Shown here: positions 34,759 through 42,739 of the stretch, piece after piece
How the letters are laid out: each line of letters starts with the position of its first letter
Numbering within the stretch: the first letter of the stretch is position 1
From: an uncultured Anaerolineae bacterium
GTDB taxonomy: Bacteria > Chloroflexota > Anaerolineae > J036 > Brachytrichaceae
Assembly (NCBI GenBank): GCA_937927775.1
Contig: CALBEF010000015.1
Span: 1-46,584 of the forward strand
Direction of reading: 5' to 3'
Length of the DNA stretch: 46,584 bases
Made by a program: the position numbers and the translations under genes
Notes under the pieces: model-generated
The model's database searches: none
Told to the model about the DNA's origin: nothing
Seen by the model: the letters and a program-made list of their open reading frames with translations, nothing else

Positions 34759-35472
34759 GTTGTGTTGAGCCTGGATAAGCCGCCGCGTTGCGCCGCGTTG
34801 TTTCGCATGTGAATGCTGAGCGCAAGCCACATGCCGGCCAGCAGGAACCCGCCAGCCACATCGGTCGGCCAGTGAACGCCCAGGTACACGCGCCCAAAGC
34901 CGGTTCCGGCGATGATAGCGCCCGCGATCGCCCAGGCCAGGCGCCGCGCCCAAAGCCGGCGGCCGGCGATCATGATCGCCGCCGACCCATAGGCCACAAC
35001 GGCTGCGCCGGCGTGACCGCTCGGAAACGCGAAGCGTTGAAAATCGGCGCGCAACTCCGGCAGGACATGCGGCAGGTAGTCTACCTCAGGCGGCAGCCGG
35101 CCAATGGCGACGCGCAGGACAATGTTGCAGATGAGCGCGCCAGCGTAAGCCAGCGTTGGCCAATAGGCGAATGAGCCGGCTGCTGCGCGCGCCCGTTGCG
35201 CGCGCCCGTTCGGGCAGCGATGTGGCGGATGCGTTGCGTCGAAAATGGCGCAGCAGCTCGACCCCGCTGAGCGCGAGTGTCATGAGCAATGCCGGCGCGG
35301 CCGAGGTGATGAACGTCAGCGCCTGGATGAACGCTGTCAACGGCTCATTGCGCAACCCGACCACCCATCGAACCAGATCGATCTCACCCGGCACAGGCTG
35401 GCCGCTCGCTACAACCAGTGTCAGGCCGGCCAGGGCGGCAGCGCAGCTCAGGGCGATGGAAGCCGGCCTCAT
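34755..35472 (-). pseudogene. PAP2-family phosphatase, frameshifted by a 13-bp tandem duplication
   Basis: The N-terminal part (MRPASIALSCAAALAGLTL onward) and the C-terminal part (SFAYWPTLAYAGALICN, FAFPSGHAGAAVVAYG, YLGVHWPTDVAGGFLLAG) lie in different frames. The shift is at 35185-35210, where GCGCGCGCCCGTT occurs twice in tandem. Removing one copy rejoins the frames as ERARAAAGSFAYW. PSGHAG and HWPTD are the PAP2 catalytic motifs, so the ancestral enzyme was a complete phosphatase of about 234 residues. It could be a real lesion, a phase-variable switch or a sequencing artefact. Confidence 0.85.
35185..35210. repeat. 13-bp tandem duplication
   Basis: GCGCGCGCCCGTT is repeated exactly at 35185-35197 and 35198-35210. 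This explains the frameshift of the PAP2 gene. Confidence 0.95.
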
Positions 35473-35480
35473 GGTCGCCG

Positions 35481-35489
35481 TGCTACACT
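35481..35489 (+). promoter_or_regulatory. Extended -10 promoter, possibly leaderless
   Basis: TGCTACACT is an extended -10 only 7 bp before the aminotransferase ATG, so transcription would start at or next to the start codon. Confidence 0.4.
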
Positions 35490-35496
35490 CTTTGCG

Positions 35497-36336
35497 ATGG
35501 TCATCACATTCGAGTGTACCAACGACGCGCTGATCCGTCTCGGTGAGTATGCCGATATGCGCGCGGCGTCGGCGGAGTTGCCGGCCGGCGCATACACCAC
35601 TTTTCGCACATACGGCGGCAACCGCGTGTTGCGCTTGAGCCAGCACGTCCGGCGCTTGCGCGAGTCGATCGGGTTGGCCGACGATGGGGCGTTGCTGACA
35701 GACGCGCAAGCCAGGCGCGGCGTGGCGGCGGCCCTGCGCGAGGCCGGCTTTGCCGAGTCGCGTTTCCGGCTGACGCTGGCCGCGCCCGAATCCTCCGGCG
35801 CGCCGGCGCGCTTCTTTGTGTCGATCGAGCCTTTCACGCCCTATCCTTCAGAATGGCACGAGCGCGGCGTGGCCTGCGCCACCGTCGCGTTGCGCCGCGA
35901 CAATCCGCACGCCAAGCGCACAGCGTTCATCGCGCAGGCCGGTCAGGTGTATCAGGCGTTGCCGCCGGGCGTCCACGAGGGGCTGATGGTGGCAGACGAT
36001 GGGGCTATTCTGGAAGGGCTGAGCAGCAACTTCTTTGCTGTCCTCGATGGCGCCTTGCGCACCGAACAGGAACGGGCGTTGATCGGGGTGACACAAGCGA
36101 TCGTGCTCGAGCTGGCTGCGCGTGTTTTGCCTGCGTTGATAGTGCAGACAAGCGCCATTCACATATCTGATCTGCCGCGCGTCAGCGAGTGCTTCATCAC
36201 CAGCGTGTCGCGCGAGGTGTTGCCGGTGACGCAGATTGACGGGCGACCCATCGGCGATGGCCGGCCGGGAGCGGTGACGCGCGCTTTGACGCAGGCGTTG
36301 CGCGACCTGATTGCGCGTGAGGCCGAGCCGGTTTAG
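35497..36336 (+). CDS. Class IV PLP-dependent aminotransferase / lyase
   Basis: 279 residues. YTTFRTYGGNRVLRLSQHVRRL is the typical N-terminal lid. NPHAKRTAFI carries the probable PLP Lys, LMVADDGAILEGLSSNFFAVLDG the carboxylate-binding loop, and FITSVSREVLPVTQIDG the C-terminal motif. It could be a branched-chain or D-amino-acid aminotransferase or an aminodeoxychorismate lyase; these are hard to separate by eye. Convergent with the LCP gene, the two stops overlapping by 4 bp. Confidence 0.85.
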   Translation: MVITFECTNDALIRLGEYADMRAASAELPAGAYTTFRTYGGNRVLRLSQHVRRLRESIGLADDGALLTDAQARRGVAAALREAGFAESRFRLTLAAPESSGAPARFFVSIEPFTPYPSEWHERGVACATVALRRDNPHAKRTAFIAQAGQVYQALPPGVHEGLMVADDGAILEGLSSNFFAVLDGALRTEQERALIGVTQAIVLELAARVLPALIVQTSAIHISDLPRVSECFITSVSREVLPVTQIDGRPIGDGRPGAVTRALTQALRDLIAREAEPV

Positions 36337-37496
36337 CGTTGCCCGTCGGCCTGCGCTGGAGATGCGTTATTCTGACCGGCTGCGTCGGGCCTGACGCTGA
36401 AGAACGTGTCGCGCAGCCGGGCGATCTGCGCGCGGATCGGAATCTGCACCTGCTGGGGCGGGTCCGTCAGCGTCGTGGCAAATTCGGTGTAGTTTTGATC
36501 GAGCACCGCCGTCTTGATCTGCTCGCTGTCCACCTGAACGGCCAGCGCGGCCAGTTGTTGCATCTGCTCGATCGATAAGTTGGTTTTCACCGACGCGCTC
36601 AGCCGGGCCACGATTTCCGGCGCGCTGGCGAACAGCGACAAAAGCACCTGCGGCTCCCTGAGCTTGTCCTTGATCGCTTTCAGCACGAGTTGCTGGTTGC
36701 GCGCGCGGTCGAAGTCGCCGTTGGGCAGGGTATAGCGCGTGCGAGCGAACTTGAGCGCCAGCTCGCCGTCCATGTGATGCAACCCGCGCGTGATGCTGAA
36801 CACTTCGGTGCGGTAGTCGCTGGTCGGGTAGTTGGGGTCATAGATGTCGTAGGGCACATCGATGTCGATGCCGCCGATGCGGTCGACCATGTCTTCAAAA
36901 GCGGTGAAGTTGACGCGGGCGTAGAAGTGAATCGGCACGCCCAGCATCTGCTCTACGGTTTTGACGGCCAGCGCCGGCCCGCCGCCGGGGTAGTCATAGG
37001 CGTCGCCCAGGAAGTTGGCGGTGTTGATCCGCCCGTTGTCGAAGCCGGGGATGGGCACCCACAGGTCGCGCGGGATGGACAGCACGCCGGCGTCGAGTGT
37101 CAGCGGATCGAGCGTCAGCACCATCATCGTGTCGGTGCGATAGGCCGGCTCGGATTCGCCGTCGCGCTGATCGATGCCCATCAGCAGCAGGTTGACGCGC
37201 TCCTTGCCGTCCCAGGCGCGCGGGGCGGCCGGCGCTTCCGGCAGGCCGGCCTGCGCAGCCGCAGCCGGCGCCGGAGTTGGCGCGTAGAAGGGCGGCAGGT
37301 CTTTGAGCTGGTTGGCCACGTAGTCGCGCCCCCAGAGGTACCCAAAGACGCTGGCGCCGACGCTCAGCGCAAACAGGGCCAGCATGGCCCACACGATCCT
37401 GCGTTTCAGAAGCACGCGCGAGAATATACCATCAAAGCCTGCTGTGACGCGCGCGTTTGGGCGGCGCGCGAACGACGCCTCCCAGGCGCCAATCAT
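36333..37496 (-). CDS. LytR-CpsA-Psr (LCP) family glycopolymer transferase
   Basis: 387 residues. A membrane segment at about 34-53 is followed by an extracytoplasmic LCP domain: LLLMGIDQRDGESEPAYRTDTMMVLTLDP, in parts, SIPRDLWVPIPGF, IDIDVPYDIYD, LKFARTRYTLPNGDFDRARNQQ, in parts. The conserved Arg and Asp residues of the pyrophosphate-lipid site are present. Such enzymes transfer polyprenyl-linked glycopolymers to cell-wall or protein acceptors, which fits the polysaccharide cluster at 9389-12547. Confidence 0.92.
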   Translation of the reverse strand: MIGAWEASFARRPNARVTAGFDGIFSRVLLKRRIVWAMLALFALSVGASVFGYLWGRDYVANQLKDLPPFYAPTPAPAAAAQAGLPEAPAAPRAWDGKERVNLLLMGIDQRDGESEPAYRTDTMMVLTLDPLTLDAGVLSIPRDLWVPIPGFDNGRINTANFLGDAYDYPGGGPALAVKTVEQMLGVPIHFYARVNFTAFEDMVDRIGGIDIDVPYDIYDPNYPTSDYRTEVFSITRGLHHMDGELALKFARTRYTLPNGDFDRARNQQLVLKAIKDKLREPQVLLSLFASAPEIVARLSASVKTNLSIEQMQQLAALAVQVDSEQIKTAVLDQNYTEFATTLTDPPQQVQIPIRAQIARLRDTFFSVRPDAAGQNNASPAQADGQR

Positions 37497-37509
37497 CCGA
37501 CCCGTGGGG

Positions 37510-37515
37510 TAGAAT
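37510..37515 (+). promoter_or_regulatory. -10 element of gmk
   Basis: TAGAAT lies 15 bp before the gmk ATG, leaving a very short 5' leader; no -35 is clear. Confidence 0.45.
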
Positions 37516-37530
37516 GCGCCTCACTGCGAC

Positions 37531-38175
37531 ATGCAAACGTCACCCAACGGGACCAAATCTGCCGCCGATCTGTACACCTTCACGCCCACACCGCTGCTCG
37601 TTGTGATCTCAGGCCCTTCGGGAGTCGGCAAAGACACCCTGCTGCAACGGCTGCGCGAACGGGGGCACGACTACGCCTTCGTCGTCACCATGACAACCCG
37701 GCCCCGCCGGCCCAGTGAAGTGGATGGCCGCGACTATTTCTTCGTGACACATGAGCAATTCGACGCGCTGATTCGCGCCGATGAGTTGCTCGAGCACAGC
37801 CTGGTGTATGGCGATTACAAAGGCATTCCCAAAGACCAGGTGCGGCGCGCGCTGGCCAGCGGCAAAGACGTGCTGATGCGCATCGACGTTCAGGGCGCGG
37901 AGAAAATCCGGCGCATCGTGCCCAACGCCATCACCATCTTTATTGCGCCGGCCTCCGAGGAGGAGTTGATCCGGCGTCTGGTCGCCCGCAAAACCGAGAC
38001 GGCCGATGGTCTGGCGCGCCGGATCGCCACTGCCCGCGAAGAAATGAAGCGCCTGTGCGAGTTCAAGTACGTCGTGAGGAATTGCGACAACCAGATCGAA
38101 GCAGCGGTCGATCAGGTAGTTGCCATCATCACCGCCGAGCATTGCCGGGTTGACAGCAGCCCGGTCACCCTGTAA
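37531..38175 (+). CDS. gmk: Guanylate kinase
   Basis: 214 residues. P-loop LLVVISGPSGVGKDTLLQRL, GMP-binding MTTRPRRPSEVDGRDYFFVTHEQF, in parts, and YGDYKGIPKDQV. It converts GMP to GDP. The extra 20 N-terminal residues are short and polar; a later start is possible. Its stop abuts the rhomboid ATG. Confidence 0.95.
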   Translation: MQTSPNGTKSAADLYTFTPTPLLVVISGPSGVGKDTLLQRLRERGHDYAFVVTMTTRPRRPSEVDGRDYFFVTHEQFDALIRADELLEHSLVYGDYKGIPKDQVRRALASGKDVLMRIDVQGAEKIRRIVPNAITIFIAPASEEELIRRLVARKTETADGLARRIATAREEMKRLCEFKYVVRNCDNQIEAAVDQVVAIITAEHCRVDSSPVTL

Positions 38176-38994
38176 ATGATCACGAATCCTTCGGAGCCTC
38201 AAACCCAACCGCCGCCGGCCAGTCCGCGTCCGGTGCGCGTCCGAATTCCGACGGTCCGCCCGCGCTGGGCCTACGTCTTCCTGGCCATCAACGTGATCGT
38301 CTTCATCGCGATGGAGTTGACGGGCGGCAGCACCAACGCCGCCAATCTGGTGCGATTCGGCGCCAACTTCGCCCCGCTCGTCGCCAGCGGCGAGTACTGG
38401 CGCCTGTTCACCGCCAATTTCCTGCACATCGGCATTCTGCATCTGGGCGTGAACTCGTACGCGTTATACCTGCTGGGCGCCGAGGTGGAAGCGCTGTTCG
38501 GCCACAGACGATTCATCGCGCTGTACCTGCTGTCTGGCATCAGCGGCGCTGTGCTGAGCTTCATGTTAACGCAGGGCCTGTCCGCCGGCGCATCAACCTC
38601 GCTGTTCGGGGCATTTGGCGCGCTGGCGGTCTACTTCTACAAGCACCGCGACATGCTGGGCGGCTTCGGTCAGCAGCGTCTGATCAGCCTGGGTATGACC
38701 CTGCTAGTCAACGTCATCATCGGCCTCAGCCCCGGCAGCAGCATCGACAACTTCGGTCACCTGGGCGGATTCATCGGCGGCGCGATCCTGGCGTGGTTCC
38801 TGTGCCCGGTGTACAAGGCAGTCAATCCCTTCGAGCGGCTCTACGCCTCGGCGATGCCCGGCCCCAAACCAGAGCTGTCCAATGGCGAGATCATGGACAG
38901 CAATTCCCTGTCCAAACAGTCGCTCAACGTCGCCCTGTTCATGGCCGGGCTGATTGCGCTGACACTGCTGGCTCAGGTGGCGCAGGGCAGGTAG
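38176..38994 (+). CDS. Rhomboid-family intramembrane serine protease
   Basis: 272 residues with at least six membrane segments. WRLFTANFLHIGILHLGVNSYAL is the conserved helix 2 with the oxyanion residues His89 and Asn93. The catalytic Ser140 is in GASTSLFG, with Thr in place of the usual Gly after Ser, and the catalytic His195 is in DNFGHLGGFIGG. It probably cleaves membrane-anchored proteins. It follows gmk without a gap, and the FtsX-type gene follows after one base. Confidence 0.9.
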   Translation: MITNPSEPQTQPPPASPRPVRVRIPTVRPRWAYVFLAINVIVFIAMELTGGSTNAANLVRFGANFAPLVASGEYWRLFTANFLHIGILHLGVNSYALYLLGAEVEALFGHRRFIALYLLSGISGAVLSFMLTQGLSAGASTSLFGAFGALAVYFYKHRDMLGGFGQQRLISLGMTLLVNVIIGLSPGSSIDNFGHLGGFIGGAILAWFLCPVYKAVNPFERLYASAMPGPKPELSNGEIMDSNSLSKQSLNVALFMAGLIALTLLAQVAQGR

Positions 38995-38995
38995 C

Positions 38996-41386
38996 ATGTT
39001 TTCGACGCGCTGGCGCAAAGTTCTGCGCGATGTGTGGAACAACAAGACGCGCACGTTGCTGGTGGCGTTATCGATTGCGGTCGGTCTGTTTGCGTTTGGC
39101 ACCATCAACAGCACGCAGGCCGTTCTGACGCGCGAAGCGACGCGCATCTACCTCGACAGCAATCCGGCCCATGCCACCCTGTCCAGCAGCTTTGGCGAGG
39201 ACTTTGTGCGCGCTGTGCGGCTGATGCCGGAGGTGAGCCAGGCCGAAGGGCGCCGCCTGTTCTCGGTGCGGCTGCGCCAGGATACCCGGCGCCACAACCT
39301 GCGCCTGCTGGCCCTGCCGGACTTCAACGCGATTCAGATCAGCCGGATCGAGCCAAAACGCGGCGCCTGGCCGCCTCCAAAGCGCGAACTGGCGCTGGAG
39401 CAATCCTCGCTGGCCGCTCTGGGGCTGACGGTAGGCGACCTGCTCACGATTGAGCTGCCGGACGGCACGGCGCGCACGATGCGCCTGGCCGGCGCAGCCT
39501 ACGACATTCAATCGCCCCCGCCCGGCTTTGGCTCGTTTTTCAACGGGTATGTCACCTTCGACACGATGGAATGGCTCGGCCAGCCGCGCGCGTATAACCG
39601 CCTGCTCATCAGAGTCGCCGACGAGACGCCCGACCGGTTGCGCATCCAGTCCATCGCCGACCGCATCAGGGAGCGCCTGGAGCGCGATGGAAAATCGGTT
39701 GGCAGCATCAGCATCCCCGACCCCGGCAAGCACCCGGCCGACAATGCCATTCAATCCATCCTGTTGATTCTGGGTGTGCTGGGCGGGCTGTCGCTGTTCG
39801 CCAGCGCGTTTCTCATCGTCAACATGGTGTCGGCGCTGCTGGCCCAGCACATCCGCCAAATCGGGGTGATGAAGGCTGTTGGCGCGCGGACGCGCCAGAT
39901 TGCCGGCATGTATCTGGGTATGGTGCTGATCTTTGGCGCGCTGTCGCTGCTGGTTGCGTTGCCGCTGGGGTCAGCGGGCGCATTCGCCCTGACCCAGTTC
40001 GCGGCCGGCCTGATGAACTTCGACGGCGTGAACTACAGGCCGCCCTTCAGCGTGTACGGCATGCAGTTCGCGGTGGCGCTGGCGGTGCCGGTGCTGGCCG
40101 CCGCGTGGCCCGTGCTGCGCGGCGCCAGAATCACCGTGCGCGAAGCCATCAGCAGCTATGGGCTGGATAGCGCGCAATTCGGCGCCGGCCTGCTCGATCG
40201 CGCCATCGAGCGCGTGCGCGGCCTGTCGCGCCCGCTATTGCTCTCGGTGCGCAACACCTTCCGGCGCAAAGGCCGGCTGGCCCTGACGCTGGCAACGCTC
40301 ACTCTCAGCGGCGCGATCTTCGTCTCAGTCTACAGCGTGCGCGACTCGCTCCAGCGCACGCTGGCCGACGCGGCCCGCTACTGGAACTACAACGTCACGC
40401 TGTCCTTCCCGCGCTTCTATCACGTGGACAAGCTGACCAGCGAAGCGATGAATGTGCCCGGCGTGGTGGACGCCGAAAGCTGGGGGTTTGATGGCGCCAG
40501 CCGCGTTCTGGAGGATGCCGAGGGTAACCAGGTCGAAAGTCGCGGGTTCAGCGTCATCGCGCCGGGGGCCGGCACGCAACTGCTGCGGCCCGACGTGCTG
40601 CGGGGCCGCTGGCTGAGGCCGGAAGACACAGACGCCATCGTGGTCAATACCGAATGGCTCGACGACCACCCCGACGTGACGGTGGGCAGCACGGTCATGC
40701 TCAAGATGCGCGGGCGAATACGCCAGTGGCAGGTGGTCGGCGTGGTGCGCGCCGTGCTGACCGGCCGCACGGTGTACATGAACTACCCCTGGTATGCGTC
40801 AGTCGTCAACCAGCCGGGGCGCGCGAGCAGCGTGTTCGTGGTGACCAGCGGGAACGGCGCGGACTATGAGACGCAGCTCGCGCAGGCGCTGGAGGATCAC
40901 TTCACGGAGCGCGGGATGCGCGTCGCATCAGTCAACACAACATCGGCTGACCGCGCCAATATCGAGTATCAGTTCGGGCTGCTGGTGACTTTTCTGCTCA
41001 TCATGGCATTGCTGCTGGCGGTGGTGGGCGGGCTGGGCCTGACCGGCACCATGAGCATCAACGTGCTGGAGCGCACGCGCGAGATCGGCGTGATGCGCGC
41101 CATCGGCGCTTCGACCGGCGCGATCATTCGCATCGTCATCGTCGAGGGGGTGTTCATCGGCGCGCTGAGCTGGGCGCTTGGCGCGCTGCTGGCCGCGCCG
41201 ATCAGCCGCTTCCTGAGCGACGCGATTGGAACGCTGATTGTGCGCAATCCGCTGAGCTACGTGTTCTCCTGGCCGGGGGTGATGATCTGGCTGGGCGTAG
41301 TCGTGGCCGTGTCTGCGGCGGCCAGCCTGGCGCCGGCTCTCAACGCCTCGCGGGTCAGTGTGCGCGAGGCGCTGGCTTACGAATAA
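38996..41386 (+). CDS. FtsX/MacB-type ABC transporter permease
   Basis: 796 residues, a duplicated FtsX design. TM1 (LLVALSIAVGLFAF) is followed by a periplasmic domain, a three-helix block (about 255-390), TM (LALTLATLTLSGAIFVSVYS), a second periplasmic domain and a last three-helix block ending REALAYE. IGVMKAVGARTRQI and IGVMRAIGASTGAI are the coupling motifs for an ATPase. No ATPase gene is adjacent, so the partner is elsewhere. Such permeases mostly drive export or mechanotransmission at the envelope. Confidence 0.9.
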   Translation: MFSTRWRKVLRDVWNNKTRTLLVALSIAVGLFAFGTINSTQAVLTREATRIYLDSNPAHATLSSSFGEDFVRAVRLMPEVSQAEGRRLFSVRLRQDTRRHNLRLLALPDFNAIQISRIEPKRGAWPPPKRELALEQSSLAALGLTVGDLLTIELPDGTARTMRLAGAAYDIQSPPPGFGSFFNGYVTFDTMEWLGQPRAYNRLLIRVADETPDRLRIQSIADRIRERLERDGKSVGSISIPDPGKHPADNAIQSILLILGVLGGLSLFASAFLIVNMVSALLAQHIRQIGVMKAVGARTRQIAGMYLGMVLIFGALSLLVALPLGSAGAFALTQFAAGLMNFDGVNYRPPFSVYGMQFAVALAVPVLAAAWPVLRGARITVREAISSYGLDSAQFGAGLLDRAIERVRGLSRPLLLSVRNTFRRKGRLALTLATLTLSGAIFVSVYSVRDSLQRTLADAARYWNYNVTLSFPRFYHVDKLTSEAMNVPGVVDAESWGFDGASRVLEDAEGNQVESRGFSVIAPGAGTQLLRPDVLRGRWLRPEDTDAIVVNTEWLDDHPDVTVGSTVMLKMRGRIRQWQVVGVVRAVLTGRTVYMNYPWYASVVNQPGRASSVFVVTSGNGADYETQLAQALEDHFTERGMRVASVNTTSADRANIEYQFGLLVTFLLIMALLLAVVGGLGLTGTMSINVLERTREIGVMRAIGASTGAIIRIVIVEGVFIGALSWALGALLAAPISRFLSDAIGTLIVRNPLSYVFSWPGVMIWLGVVVAVSAAASLAPALNASRVSVREALAYE

Positions 41387-41390
41387 AGGG

Positions 41391-41425
41391 TACACTCCCG
41401 GAATCTCAAAGATTCCGGGAGTGTA
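41391..41425. promoter_or_regulatory. Perfect 16-bp hairpin burying a Shine-Dalgarno sequence
   Basis: TACACTCCCGGAATCT and AGATTCCGGGAGTGTA pair perfectly around CAA. The right arm contains GGGAG (41417-41421), the only ribosome-binding-site candidate for the ATG at 41432. The left arm starts with TACACT, which could be a -10 box. It may be a terminator of the upstream gene, although it lacks a T-run. Confidence 0.6.
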
Positions 41426-41431
41426 AAACAG

Positions 41432-42505
41432 ATGCCTCAGGAGACCGTCGGCTATACCGAGTTGGAATGGACGTGCCAGTTCTGCGGCACCCGCAATCCG
41501 GGGATGCAGAAAGTCTGCTCTGGCTGCGGGGCGGCCATGAGCAAGGACCAGAAGTTCGAGGCGCCGGCCCAGCAAACGCTCATCACCGACAAGCAGAAGC
41601 TGGAGCAGGCCAAAGCGGGGCCGGATGTGGCCTGTCCGTTCTGTGGTGTGCGCAATGTCTCCAGCGCGACGGTCTGCAGGAATTGCGGCGGCGACCTGAC
41701 CGGCGCCGAAGCGCGCGCCAAAGGCGACGTGGTCGGCGCCTTCAGCACAGCGCCTGTGCCCGATGTGAAGTGCCCCTTTTGCGGCACGCCGAATCCGGCA
41801 ACCGTCCTCAAATGCAAGAACTGCGGCGGGGCGCTGGGCAAAACGCTCCCATCCGCGCCGGCAACCAAAGCGCCGGCCCAGAGCAGCAAGCTGGGCGCTT
41901 TCGCCATCGGATTGATTGTGATGATCTGTCTGGCCGGCGCGCTCTTCGTCTTCCTCGCCGGCCGCACCACCGATCAGGCTGCCACCGTGCAAGGAATGAA
42001 GTGGGAGCGCGCGATCGCTGTCCTGGCGCAGCGCCCGGTGGAGAAGCAGGACTGGCGCAATCGAGTTCCCTTTGAAGGCCGGCTCATCGGCTGCGAGGAG
42101 CGCGTGCGCTCGGTGCAGGATCAGGAGACCAGCCGCTCGCGCAAGGTGTGCGGCACACCCTACACCATCGACGAAGGCACGGGCGCCGGGCGGGTCGTGC
42201 AGGATTGCCAGTTCGAGGCGCTCGACGACTGGTGCCGCTACAGCATCAATGAATGGCAGCAGGTCGATGCGATTGTCGCCAGGGGTGAAGACCTCAACCC
42301 ACAATGGCCGAACGCAACGGTTGCAGCCGGCCAGCGCACCGGCAACACAACAGAGAAATACCAGGTGATCTTCCTGTCCAACGACAAACGCTACACGTAT
42401 TGGCCGGACAGCGAACAGGAGTTCAAGCGGTTCACGCCCGGCAGCCGGTGGACGCTGAAGATCAACACCTTCGGCGACGTGACCGCAGCCACGCCGGCGC
42501 AGTAG
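41432..42505 (+). CDS. Membrane protein with three zinc ribbons
   Basis: 357 residues. Three Cys4 ribbons precede the membrane: WTCQFCGTRNPGMQKVCSGCG, in parts, ACPFCGVRNVSSATVCRNCG and KCPFCGTPNPATVLKCKNCG. A membrane segment (about 150-173) is followed by an extracytoplasmic domain of about 180 residues with Cys residues that may pair. The function is unknown; ribbons may bind protein or nucleic acid. The stop TAG lies in the first CAGTAG of the next repeat array. Confidence 0.8.
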   Translation: MPQETVGYTELEWTCQFCGTRNPGMQKVCSGCGAAMSKDQKFEAPAQQTLITDKQKLEQAKAGPDVACPFCGVRNVSSATVCRNCGGDLTGAEARAKGDVVGAFSTAPVPDVKCPFCGTPNPATVLKCKNCGGALGKTLPSAPATKAPAQSSKLGAFAIGLIVMICLAGALFVFLAGRTTDQAATVQGMKWERAIAVLAQRPVEKQDWRNRVPFEGRLIGCEERVRSVQDQETSRSRKVCGTPYTIDEGTGAGRVVQDCQFEALDDWCRYSINEWQQVDAIVARGEDLNPQWPNATVAAGQRTGNTTEKYQVIFLSNDKRYTYWPDSEQEFKRFTPGSRWTLKINTFGDVTAATPAQ

Positions 42506-42739
42506 GGAGTCGTCAGTAGTCAGTAGTCAGTCGTCAGTAGTCAGTAGTCAGTAGTCAGTAGTCAGTAGTCAGTCGTCAGTAGTCAGTAGTCAGTAGTCAG
42601 AAGATAGAAGACAGATCACAGACAACAGATAACGAACAACGGATGACAGCCATCTGGGCAATCGCTCAATCGTCAATCGTCAATCGTCAATCACTCAATC
42701 GTCAATCGTCAATCGCTCGTCAATCGCTCAATCGTCAAT
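42503..42739. repeat. Large composite heptad array
   Basis: TAGTCAG/TCGTCAG units (42503-42600, about 13), CAGACAA-type units (42601-42640), a conserved single-copy core with GATGACAGCCATCTGGG (42643-42659), and CAATCGT/CAATCGCT units (42660-42739). It fills the whole gap between two convergent genes and contains the stop codons of both. 42621-42692 matches 44443-44514 with one mismatch. Confidence 0.92.

Noticed and set aside
40928-42304. Open frame of 458 codons on the minus strand
   Set aside because: Antisense to the end of the FtsX-type gene and to the zinc-ribbon gene, both of which carry clear motifs.
42503-42739. CRISPR array
   Set aside because: Units are 7-8 bp and contiguous; there are no spacers of 30-40 bp and no cas genes nearby.
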